Origin: UBA5336 sp964625835 | GTDB taxonomy: Bacteria > Pseudomonadota > Alphaproteobacteria > Caulobacterales > Hyphomonadaceae | Reading direction: 5' to 3' | Assembly (NCBI GenBank): GCA_964625835.1 | Contig: CAZVES010000084.1 | Span: 1 to 12,604, forward strand | DNA length: 12,604 nt | Shown here: positions 1-6,410 of the stretch, piece by piece | How positions within the stretch are numbered: position 1 is the stretch's first letter | Layout of the letters: each line of letters begins with the position of its first letter | Position numbers and translations under genes: made by a program | Notes under the pieces: model-generated | Seen by the model: the letters and a program-made list of their open reading frames with translations, nothing else | Told to the model about the DNA's origin: nothing | Databases searched by the model: none

Positions 1-119
1 TCACCGAGCGCGAGAGGGCCGAGAAGGTGGCCAATGACGTGGCCGAAAAGTACTTTGGACAGTATTCCGGTTTGGTGCATTTGTCTGAGATTGAGGTGCT
101 CCGGCCCGAGCGATTTTAG
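1..119 (+). CDS. C-terminal fragment of an unidentified protein
   Basis: Reading in frame from base 3, an open frame runs to a TAG stop at 117-119 and gives 38 residues: a charged helix-like start (TERERAEKVANDVAEKYFG) followed by QYSGLVHLSEIEVLRPERF. The composition looks like real protein, with alternating charged and hydrophobic residues and G/C-rich third positions. The other forward frames are less convincing: one stops at base 36 and the other gives a Pro/Cys/Arg-rich sequence. The start lies outside the window. I do not recognise the family. It is the last gene before the gene-poor scar at 120-1097. Confidence 0.5.
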   Translation, partial: TERERAEKVANDVAEKYFGQYSGLVHLSEIEVLRPERF

Positions 120-393
120 GCCTGTCCCGCTTCTAGAAAACAAACCTGGGTCGACCGTCTCATTTGAGCCCCAACCCGACAATCCGCCCGATCACATCAA
201 CCGCAACAATGGGCAAAAAAGCTCTGATCAATCCCCAAACCTCATGTCTCAAAATGCGCGATTGCGGTCAGCGGGATCATCCCGAGAAGAGACGTCAGCG
301 GCCAGAGTCCGAAGCGACCAAAACCGGGCCTCAAACTGTCCTCGACTGCGCCCCGGGTTCGAACCCGATTTGCACCGCTGCCTGGCCTCGGGT
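120..393. other. Gene-poor stretch without a supported gene
   Basis: No convincing gene lies here. The overlapping forward and reverse frames are short, rich in Cys/Arg/Ser and lack ribosome-binding sites. Two minor items are present. One is a perfect 14-bp palindrome at 354-367 (CGGGTTCGAACCCG), which resembles a tRNA T-loop but does not fold into a tRNA. The other is a minus-strand 28-codon hydrophobic stretch (about 246-160, starting HEVWGLIRAFLPIVAV) that ends in TGA and may be the remnant of a membrane protein. Base composition is less G/C-biased than in the genes from 1346 onward, as expected for decayed or transferred DNA. Confidence 0.5.
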
Positions 394-585
394 TTACGGA
401 TAGGTCCATCCCGTCCAGGCGAGGCGACAAGCTTCTGCGCCGGCATAAAGCTTGTCGAGGTAGAAGACTGCCAGCGTGGCAAGCGGCAGTCCCATGATCA
501 ACCCGGTGTTGAAATGGCCGAGCCGATCATAGAAGGCGACTGATTTCGTCCCCTCATTTTCGTGGCGCCGCCGCTCGGTCCACAC
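394..585 (-). CDS. Possible small single-span membrane protein (doubtful)
   Basis: A 63-codon frame begins at a GTG (585-583) and ends in TAA. Its N-terminal part is charged (MWTERRRHENEGTKS). It is followed by one hydrophobic segment, around residues 27-43, containing GLIMGLPLATLAVFYL, and then a short tail. The amphipathic layout looks more like protein than the overlapping forward frame does. Against it, only a weak GAAG-like ribosome-binding site precedes the GTG, and no family is recognised. It lies in the element scar, so it could be a degraded cargo or phage-like gene, or chance. Confidence 0.25.
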   Translation of the reverse strand: MWTERRRHENEGTKSVAFYDRLGHFNTGLIMGLPLATLAVFYLDKLYAGAEACRLAWTGWTYP

Positions 586-616
586 GATGTCTTCGTTTCG
601 TACTTATTTACCGAGT

Positions 617-1042
617 TCACCGATCAGTTGCAGGCCTTTCGCACGCGGGCCGACCATTTCGCCCATTATGCATCGGCTTACAGAAAACTGATGGCGCACT
701 GGCAGGCCCTGTTCCCCGGACGCAGACGGGGAACATGAAGGCTTCTGACACCGTGGTCTTGTCGACGGGCTCAGGCACGCCGCCGAGCAGCGCTTCCGCT
801 TTGGCTTCGGTTGGTGCCTTGCCAAGATCGGTCGCTTTGAGCCGGGCCACAATTTCTTCGATGTCGGGCAGCGCGGCGATTTCTTCGACAGGGCGATAGA
901 CGAAGCCCTGAGACAAGGCACGCTAGACAGCCGCCCTGTGCCTGTGATCCGCCGCTTTCCAGACACTGCGTTGGGAAGCGCCACCGACGAATTCGAGCGC
1001 TCTGGCGTTCCAGAGCGCGGCGTCTGCTTTCGACGAGCGCAT
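617..1042 (-). pseudogene. Decayed tyrosine recombinase (integrase) N-terminal fragment
   Basis: One minus-strand frame from 1042 reads MRSSKADAALWNARALEF, continues to an in-frame TAG at 925-923, then resumes as RALSQGFVYRPVEEIAALP and carries on to LLGGVPEPVDKTTVSEAF (ending near 737). The pattern AAV-x-RA...GF-x-YRP..., then a linker with LLGG..P, then T-x-SEAF is what I recall from the N-terminal arm and core-binding region of alphaproteobacterial phage-type integrases. After SEAF the frame turns into low-quality sequence to a TGA at 617, and no catalytic Arg/His/Tyr domain follows in any frame. It is therefore both interrupted and truncated. It lies just beyond the 3' end of tRNA-Asp, the usual place for an island integrase. 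The family call rests on memory of the motif, not a search; the evidence for decay (stop, lost C-terminus) is direct. Confidence 0.5.
997..1018. repeat. Perfect 9-bp inverted repeat with 4-nt loop
   Basis: GCGCTCTGG (997-1005) and CCAGAGCGC (1010-1018) are exact reverse complements around CGTT. No T-run follows on either strand, so it is not a canonical intrinsic terminator. It lies 80 bp past the 3' end of tRNA-Asp and inside the integrase remnant. It could be a recombinase arm or accessory site, or a hairpin that stops tRNA read-through. Confidence 0.5.
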
Positions 1043-1097
1043 CCCGACCCATCATTAACACTTCCAGGGCGTTATGCGGCAAAGATTGCGATAGCAA

Positions 1098-1174
1098 TGG
1101 CGCGAGTGACGGGGCTCGAACCCGCGACCCCCGGCGTGACAGGCCGGTACTCTAACCAACTGAGCTACACCCGC
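1098..1174 (-). tRNA. tRNA-Asp (anticodon GUC), CCA encoded
   Basis: The minus strand folds into a complete cloverleaf. The acceptor stem is GCGGGTG/CACTCGC with one G-U pair and discriminator base G. The D arm starts GCTC and contains TTGG. The anticodon stem is CCGGC/GCCGG with loop CTGTCAC, giving anticodon GTC. The T arm is GCGGG-TTCGAGC-CCCGT. The 3' CCA is encoded (1100-1098). The length is 77 nt, which is normal. The anticodon reads the Asp codons GAC and GAU. A weak 5-bp hairpin (ATTGC/GCAAT, 1098-1085) followed by CTTT lies at the 3' end and may help termination. The gene is divergent from the AsmA gene and flanks the integrase remnant, so it is probably a past integration target. 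Confidence 0.97.
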
Positions 1175-1187
1175 GCATGGGCCGCCT

Positions 1188-1210
1188 TAATCAGGCGAGC
1201 CGGCTGATTA
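1188..1210. repeat. Inverted repeat in the tRNA-Asp/AsmA divergent region
   Basis: TAATCAG (1188-1194) and CTGATTA (1204-1210) are exact 7-bp inverted arms around a 9-bp spacer. The repeat overlaps the possible -10 of the tRNA promoter and lies upstream of the AsmA gene. It could be an operator or a hairpin in the tRNA precursor. No regulator can be named. Confidence 0.4.
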
Positions 1211-1233
1211 CTGCCGTGTTCATGTGCGGTCAA
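1205..1233 (-). promoter_or_regulatory. Candidate promoter of tRNA-Asp
   Basis: On the minus strand TTGACC (1233-1228) is a good -35 hexamer. A 17-bp spacer leads to TAATCA (1210-1205), which is a poor -10. The tRNA starts about 30 bp further on. The -35 and the spacing support a sigma-70 promoter; the -10 does not, so the call is tentative. Confidence 0.3.
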
Positions 1234-1267
1234 GGCGTGAAAGTCGAAATTGCGCATACGCCCCCCT

Positions 1268-1284
1268 GTTCGCGCGCCGCGAAC
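1268..1284. repeat. Inverted repeat upstream of the AsmA gene
   Basis: GTTCGCG (1268-1274) and CGCGAAC (1278-1284) are perfect 7-bp arms around CGC. It lies 62 bp before the chosen AsmA start, so it could be an operator or a stable 5'-leader hairpin. It is not the alphaproteobacterial LexA site (direct repeat GTTC-N7-GTTC), because here the second half is inverted. Confidence 0.4.
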
Positions 1285-1345
1285 TTCCCCATCTAGAGGG
1301 CCGCGGATGGCGCAGCTTGGGCGCAAGGATGGAGCGCTGCAGGAC

Positions 1346-3970
1346 ATGAAACGCATCTTACTCTTCTCCGGCATCGGTCTGGCAGTGCTTCTGGTGGTCG
1401 CGGCCGTCGTGCCTTTTCTGGTGCCCAATGAAGTCTACAAACGCCAGATCGAACAGGCCGCCACCCAGGCACTTGGCCGCGATGTCTCGGTGGAGGGCGC
1501 GGTCAATCTTTCGATCTTCCCGCAGATCGCAGCCTCGGTCGACGGTGTGACCGTGGCCAATCCAGAGGGATTTTCGCGCGACAACATGGTTGAGGCGGGC
1601 GCCCTGCGCGGGGTCGTGAAATGGGCCCCCCTCCTGTCGCGCCGGGTGGAGGTGGCGGAGATCTCCTTCGTGGATGCTGACGTGCTGCTGGAGCGCCGGG
1701 CCGACGGCGCGGTCAACTGGGAGTTTGCCACAGGCGGGGCCGGTGAGGAGCCGGCAGACCCCGATCAGCCGGGCACATCCGTCGATGCAGGCATCGACCG
1801 CGCCAGCCTGCAGAATGCCAGGCTGGTCTACGCCGATGCAATGGCCGATGCGCGCTACGAGATTTCCCAGCTCGACCTCACGGCCACCTTGCAATCGCTG
1901 GACACGCCGCTTGAGGCAGAGGCGGAGGGGCTGTTCCAGGGCACGCGCTTTGATGTGGGGCTTTCGCTGGATGCGCCGCAGACACTGCTTGACGGTGGGG
2001 CTGCCCTTGCGGCGCTGTCCATCGACACCGAAGGCGGGGCCGTCTCATATGACGGGCTGGCAACGCTCGCCGAGAGCATGACGCTGGACGGGCGTTTCTC
2101 AGTCGATGGGCGCGACCTCAGCCAGTTGGCCAGCCTGGCCGGCGCGGCGATGCCGATCAATCTGGATGCGCTGGGCCGGCTGAGGGCCAGCGGACAGGTC
2201 AGCGGCCCGGTCGAGACCGCGCGGATCACGTTTGACTCGCTCTCGCTCGGCGGCGGCGGATTGTCGGGCGAGTATGCCGGCGATGTAATCCTCGGAAAGG
2301 CCATCGGCCTGGACGGGCGGCTGACCGCAACGTCGGGCGATCTCGGCGCCTGGCTCGCCGGCCTCGGCCTTGAGCTTCCCCCGAGCGCCTCGATCCTTGA
2401 GGAACTCGACATCGAGACCCGCCTGGCCGGCACGGTTGATGCGCTGCGCCTCTCGGAAACAGAGCTGAGCCATTCAGGCCGCCTGCTCGATGCACGCTTC
2501 ACGGGCGGGGCCCGTCTTGGCGCGGCGTCATCGCTGGACGGACAGATCTCTGCGTCGAGCGACCGGCTGCGCGAATTGCTGGCCGCAACGCAGGTCGAGA
2601 TCGAGGACGGCGACACGCTGGAGAGCTTCAGCCTCGAGGGCGGCGTTGAAGGCAGCCTGTCACGCATTGCCATGACGGGCATCGACGCCAGGCTCGACGA
2701 CATTGCCGCAACAGGAACGCTCACATTGCTGCTGGATGGCGCGCGCCCGACAGTGGCCGGCGCGCTGGAGACCGGCGTGCTCGACCTTTCGCCCTTCCTG
2801 GGAGAAGGCAATAACACCAACAGTCAGGAAGCCGCGGCCGACTGGAGCGATGCCCCGCTGGACCTGTCCGGCCTGCAGGCCGCCGATGCCGATGTCACCC
2901 TGGTGGCCCAGACGATCATTCTCGGCGACATCGAGCTGGTCGCGCCGGACCTGTCGGTCGCCCTCGAAGCCGGCGACCTGACCGCGAACATTGCATCCAT
3001 GCAGGCCTTTGGCGGACAGTGGCGCGGCACGTTCGGCCTTGGCGCGGGCGGGGAGGTCCCGACCATGCGGCTGGACCTGACCGGTGAGACCATCCAGCTG
3101 TCCGACGCCCTGACCAGCCTGGCCGGGCTGGACGCCCTGTCCGGGGTGGGCGCGGTGAACATTGACGTGTCCTCGCGCGGGGAAAGCCTCAAGGCGCTGG
3201 TGGAGGGCCTGACCGGCGACATGGGCACAGACCTGGCCCAGGGCGCGGTCAGGGGCATCAATGTGGGCCAGCTGGTGCGCTCGCGGGATTCCCTGCTCCA
3301 GGCACTGGCCGATGGATCGCTGCAAATGGCTCTGGCGCCTGAGGCCGAGACCGATTTCACATCCCTGCTGGCCGGCCTGACGCTTGAAGGCGGTGTGGCC
3401 AGCCTTGACCGCTTCCAGCTCGTCAATCCCGTCCTGTCGCTCGAAGGCTCAGGCTCCATCGACCTGGGGGCGCGCACCCTGGACATAGGCATCGTTCCGC
3501 GCCTCGATACATCTGGCCAAGCCACCGGCAGCGCCCTGCAACTGAATGGTGTGCCGATCCCCTTCCGTATCCGGGGAGACTGGATGTCACCGGGCCTGAC
3601 GCCGGACACCCGGATGATCCAGTCCATCCTGCGTCAGGACGCCGAAGCGCGCGCGCGCGACGCGATCCGCGAGGAGGTCGGCGATGAGGTCGGCGGCCTG
3701 CTTGAGGGAATCCTAGGCCCCCGCCAGCCGGCTGAAAGCCCTGCAGAACCTGCACCGACGCAGCCCGAAACCGCCGGGCCAGATGCCGCGCCCATCCCGG
3801 CAGAGCCTGCTGAGCCGCGCAATCGTGAAGATCTGGTCGAGGAGCTGGCACGGGACGCGGCCCGCGATGCCCTTGGCGGCCTGTTCGGCAATCGCGGGCG
3901 GGACGATGGAGAGACGCAGGCCGGGGATACGGACCAAACGCCCGACGTTCCCCAACCCGATCCCCAGTGA
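1346..3970 (+). CDS. AsmA-family inner-membrane-anchored protein
   Basis: The protein has 874 residues. Residues about 3-25 form one uncleaved N-terminal membrane anchor (MKRILLFSGIGLAVLLVVAA). The typical AsmA start follows: VPNEVYKRQIEQAATQALGR, then SVEGAVNLSIFPQIAASVDGVTV, and AVNWEF. The body is long, beta-rich and poor in Cys. The conserved AsmA C-terminal part (LTLEGGVASLDRFQLVNP, then NGVPIPFRIRGDW) ends near residue 760. A charged, Pro/Ala-rich low-complexity tail of about 110 residues closes the protein. Family members are periplasmic beta-groove or bridge-like proteins linked to phospholipid transport and outer-membrane assembly; the exact substrate here is unknown. The start at 1346 is chosen because MKR-plus-anchor is the family norm and AGGA lies just before it. 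An in-frame ATG at 1307 with GAGGG upstream would add 13 residues and cannot be excluded. The stop abuts the anmK stop with no bases between. Confidence 0.9.
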   Translation: MKRILLFSGIGLAVLLVVAAVVPFLVPNEVYKRQIEQAATQALGRDVSVEGAVNLSIFPQIAASVDGVTVANPEGFSRDNMVEAGALRGVVKWAPLLSRRVEVAEISFVDADVLLERRADGAVNWEFATGGAGEEPADPDQPGTSVDAGIDRASLQNARLVYADAMADARYEISQLDLTATLQSLDTPLEAEAEGLFQGTRFDVGLSLDAPQTLLDGGAALAALSIDTEGGAVSYDGLATLAESMTLDGRFSVDGRDLSQLASLAGAAMPINLDALGRLRASGQVSGPVETARITFDSLSLGGGGLSGEYAGDVILGKAIGLDGRLTATSGDLGAWLAGLGLELPPSASILEELDIETRLAGTVDALRLSETELSHSGRLLDARFTGGARLGAASSLDGQISASSDRLRELLAATQVEIEDGDTLESFSLEGGVEGSLSRIAMTGIDARLDDIAATGTLTLLLDGARPTVAGALETGVLDLSPFLGEGNNTNSQEAAADWSDAPLDLSGLQAADADVTLVAQTIILGDIELVAPDLSVALEAGDLTANIASMQAFGGQWRGTFGLGAGGEVPTMRLDLTGETIQLSDALTSLAGLDALSGVGAVNIDVSSRGESLKALVEGLTGDMGTDLAQGAVRGINVGQLVRSRDSLLQALADGSLQMALAPEAETDFTSLLAGLTLEGGVASLDRFQLVNPVLSLEGSGSIDLGARTLDIGIVPRLDTSGQATGSALQLNGVPIPFRIRGDWMSPGLTPDTRMIQSILRQDAEARARDAIREEVGDEVGGLLEGILGPRQPAESPAEPAPTQPETAGPDAAPIPAEPAEPRNREDLVEELARDAARDALGGLFGNRGRDDGETQAGDTDQTPDVPQPDPQ

Positions 3971-5122
3971 TCAAAGTCCCAGGATCTGCCCACCGGTCAT
4001 CGGCGCGGGAACACCCGTCGTCGCTGGCCAACTGATCGCCAGGCCGCGCAGGCGCCTCACCGCCAGGAACGCGAAGGCCTCCGCCTCGATACTGTCACCG
4101 CGCCAGCCCACATCCTCCGCGCTCGCCAGGGCACATGGAAGGGCCTCGGCCAGTCGGTCCATCAGTGCGGGGTTGCAGCGCCCTCCGCCGCAGGCGATCA
4201 CCCGTGCCGGCTTTTCGGCAAGCAGTTCGACGCCGACCGCCACAGCACGCGCACTGAAGGCTGTGAGCGTTGCGGCGCCATCCTCGAAGGTGAGCCCCCG
4301 CGCCATGTTGGCGTTGAAGTCATAGCGGTCGAGGGACTTGGGCGGGGACTCCACGAAGAAGGGATGCTCGAAAAGCTGCGCAATCAGGCCTTCATGGATG
4401 CCGCCGGCCCGGGCAAAGCGCCCATCGGCGTCATGGGTCCCCCGCCCATGGCCCTCCACCCATTCATCGATCGGTCCATTGGCCGGTCCCGTGTCGAAGG
4501 CGAGGAGATCCCCGGCGGCGCCCCGCGCGGTGATGTTGGCCACGCCGCCAAGATTGAGCACGGCACTGGCCCCTTGGCCAAGACGCTCCAGCAAGGCGCC
4601 ATGATAGGCCGGTGCCAGTGGCGCGCCCTGCCCGCCTGCGGCCACGTCATCGGACCGGAAATCATAGGCAATCGGAAGGTCCAGGGCCGCCTGCATGGCC
4701 GGCGCATCGATCAGCTGCAGCGTGGCACCGGCCTGGCCGGCGCGCGGGGCGCGGTGCAACACGGTTTGTCCATGGACCCCCGCAATGGCTGGCCGCGGCC
4801 CGGTCCATCCCTGCATGAGTTTCCCGAACGCGACGGCATGCATCTGCGTGATCACGTCGCGAGCTGCGGCGAACGCCTCCTGGGGCGGCGGCCCGCGCCA
4901 GGCCCATTGCCGGGCGGCATCGGTGGCGGCCTGCAAAACGGCGCGTTCCGCCGCCGGGTACTTCACCTCAGCGACCGGGCCAAACTCGATGACGCGCTCG
5001 CCATCGGTCAGGATCATGGCGGCATCGACCGCATCGAGCGACGTGCCGGACATGAAACCGGCCGCCCAGACCGGTGCGAAACCGTCTCCTGTATTGCCCA
5101 CAGCGTCGCCCTTCCCTATCAC
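3971..5122 (-). CDS. anmK: Anhydro-N-acetylmuramic acid kinase
   Basis: AnmK phosphorylates and opens 1,6-anhydro-MurNAc released from old peptidoglycan to give MurNAc-6-phosphate for recycling in the cytosol. The 383-residue length fits the family. Visible signatures are the N-terminal phosphate-binding motif GFMSGTSLDAVDAA (residues 22-35), GVHGQTVLHR, the GGQGAPLAPAYH segment, NLGGVANIT, DTGPANGPIDEW (D210 onward, substrate pocket), the late nucleotide-fold motif ACGGGRCNPALMDRL, and DVGWRGDSIEAEAFAFLAVR near the end. The start is a GTG at 5122-5120 preceded by GAAGG at very short spacing. A second GTG at 5101, after GGGAAGGG, would remove seven residues and is nearly as good; no ATG precedes the first motif. 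It diverges from tyrS, with 32 bp between the starts, and converges on the AsmA gene. Confidence 0.95.
   Translation of the reverse strand: MIGKGDAVGNTGDGFAPVWAAGFMSGTSLDAVDAAMILTDGERVIEFGPVAEVKYPAAERAVLQAATDAARQWAWRGPPPQEAFAAARDVITQMHAVAFGKLMQGWTGPRPAIAGVHGQTVLHRAPRAGQAGATLQLIDAPAMQAALDLPIAYDFRSDDVAAGGQGAPLAPAYHGALLERLGQGASAVLNLGGVANITARGAAGDLLAFDTGPANGPIDEWVEGHGRGTHDADGRFARAGGIHEGLIAQLFEHPFFVESPPKSLDRYDFNANMARGLTFEDGAATLTAFSARAVAVGVELLAEKPARVIACGGGRCNPALMDRLAEALPCALASAEDVGWRGDSIEAEAFAFLAVRRLRGLAISWPATTGVPAPMTGGQILGL
5094..5122 (+). promoter_or_regulatory. Candidate sigma-70 promoter of tyrS
   Basis: TTGCCC (5094-5099), a 17-bp spacer and TATCAC (5117-5122) match four of six bases in each hexamer. 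The tyrS start codon is 32 bp past the -10. The promoter lies inside the first codons of the divergent anmK, as it must given the 32-bp gap. Confidence 0.35.
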
Positions 5123-5154
5123 ACGTGCCTTCGCACCCCGGTTTGGAGGCCGCC

Positions 5155-6405
5155 ATGGGCAAATACAAGTCCGAGTTTCTCAAGACGCTGGATGCGCGCG
5201 GCTATATCAAGCAGGCCACCCACGACGCCGAGCTGGACGCCTATTGCTCTGGCGCGGCACCCGCCGCTTATATCGGAATCGATGCCACAGCCAACAGCGC
5301 CCATGTCGGTCACCTTGTCGGCATCATGATGCTGCGCCGTCTCCAGCAGGCCGGCGGCAAGCCCATCGTCCTGATCGGCGGGGGCACCACCAAGGTGGGC
5401 GATCCCACGGACAAGGAAAAGTCGCGCCCCATCCTCACAGAGGCGCAGATCAATGCGAATGCCGAGGGGATCAAGCGGGCCTATTGGCGCTACCTCACCT
5501 TTGGCGACGGCCCCTCAGACGCGATCATGGTCAACAATGCCGACTGGCTCGACACGCTCGGTTACATCGAAGTGCTGCGCGATATTGGCAAGCACTTCAC
5601 CATCAACACCATGGTCAAGCAGGACACCGTGGCCCGGCGCCTCGCCGCCGAGCAGCCCTATACCTTCCTGGAGTTCAACTACCTGCTGCTCCAGTCCTAT
5701 GACTTCCTGGAATTGTCACGCCGCCATGGCTGTTTCCTTCAGATGGGCGGCTCGGACCAGTGGGGCAACATCCTTGGCGGCGTGGACCTGATCCACAAGT
5801 GCGATGGCAACGCCGCCTACGGGCTGACCTCGCCTCTCCTCACAACCGCTTCAGGGGCCAAGATGGGCAAGACTGTGGACGGCGCGGTCTGGCTGAATGC
5901 CGACAGGCGCAGCCCCTATGAATACTGGCAGTTCTGGCGCAACACCGAGGACGCTGATGTGGGCCGCTTCCTGAAGCTGTTCACCGACATTCCATTAGGC
6001 GAGATCGCCCGGCTGGAAGCCCTGGAAGGGGCCGAGATCAACGACGCCAAGGTCACACTGGCTGATGCAGCGACCACAATGCTGCATGGCGAAGCCGCCG
6101 CGCGCGAGGCCCGAGAGACGGCCGCAAAGGTTTTTGCCGAGGGCGCGAGCGGTGAGGCCCTGCCCACCGCCCAGGTGCCGGCCGGCGAACTCGATGGCAT
6201 GCTGGTGGCGGCCGCTTTCACCGCTGCGGGACTCAGCAAGTCCAATGGGGAGGCCCGCCGGCTGATCAAGCAGGGCGCAGCCAGGCTCAATGACGCGCCG
6301 GTCACCAACGAGAACGCCGTGCTCGCTGTCAGCGACCTGGGCCCCGATGGCACTGCGAAACTCTCAGCCGGGAAAAAGCGTCACGCCCTGATCAAGGCGG
6401 TTTGA
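5155..6405 (+). CDS. tyrS: Tyrosyl-tRNA synthetase
   Basis: TyrRS charges tRNA-Tyr with tyrosine in the cytosol using ATP. The protein has 416 residues, typical of the bacterial TyrS type. The class I HIGH motif appears as H50-V-G-H53 in the segment GIDATANSAHVGHLVG. The tyrosine-pocket segment QMGGSDQWGNILGG is present. The KMSKS loop is K236-M-G-K239-T, with Gly replacing the first Ser. The C-terminal S4 RNA-binding domain occupies about residues 350-415 (SNGEARRLIKQGAARLND). The start at 5155 has an ideal ribosome-binding site, GGAGG at 5145-5149, five bases upstream; in-frame codons before it reach back into anmK and are not family-like. The gene converges on the DUF3971 gene with only five bases between the stops, and no intrinsic terminator is visible there. 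Confidence 0.97.
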   Translation: MGKYKSEFLKTLDARGYIKQATHDAELDAYCSGAAPAAYIGIDATANSAHVGHLVGIMMLRRLQQAGGKPIVLIGGGTTKVGDPTDKEKSRPILTEAQINANAEGIKRAYWRYLTFGDGPSDAIMVNNADWLDTLGYIEVLRDIGKHFTINTMVKQDTVARRLAAEQPYTFLEFNYLLLQSYDFLELSRRHGCFLQMGGSDQWGNILGGVDLIHKCDGNAAYGLTSPLLTTASGAKMGKTVDGAVWLNADRRSPYEYWQFWRNTEDADVGRFLKLFTDIPLGEIARLEALEGAEINDAKVTLADAATTMLHGEAAAREARETAAKVFAEGASGEALPTAQVPAGELDGMLVAAAFTAAGLSKSNGEARRLIKQGAARLNDAPVTNENAVLAVSDLGPDGTAKLSAGKKRHALIKAV

Positions 6406-6410
6406 CGCCG

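Noticed and set aside
160..252. Minus-strand hydrophobic stretch HEVWGLIRAFLPIVAV... as a small gene
   Set aside because: Only a TTG start without a ribosome-binding site, fewer than 35 codons, and no recognisable family; mentioned only as a possible remnant.
354..367. T-loop-like palindrome CGGGTTCGAACCCG as a tRNA remnant or attachment site matching tRNA-Asp
   Set aside because: It shares 12 of 13 bases with the tRNA-Asp T arm, but these are near-universal tRNA bases, the match does not extend further, and no acceptor or anticodon arm can be folded around it.
34..543. Forward 169-codon frame at the left end
   Set aside because: Composition is Pro/Arg/Ser/Cys-rich with no domain; it overlaps the better C-terminal fragment ending at 119 and spans the scar region.
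1268..1284. LexA (SOS) operator upstream of the AsmA gene
   Set aside because: The alphaproteobacterial LexA site is a direct repeat GTTC-N7-GTTC; here the half-sites are inverted with a different spacing.
1250..1345. N-terminal extension of the AsmA protein from the first in-frame start at 1250
   Set aside because: The added residues are Arg/Pro-rich and unlike the family start; the anchor follows directly after the Met at 1346 (or possibly the ATG at 1307).
1855..3627. Long minus-strand frames opposite the AsmA gene
   Set aside because: Ser/Arg/Pro-rich shadow translations produced by strong G/C bias in third positions of the real gene; no starts or motifs.
4364..5329. Forward 321-codon frame across anmK into tyrS
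   Set aside because: Shadow of anmK on the opposite strand; the anmK frame has all family motifs.
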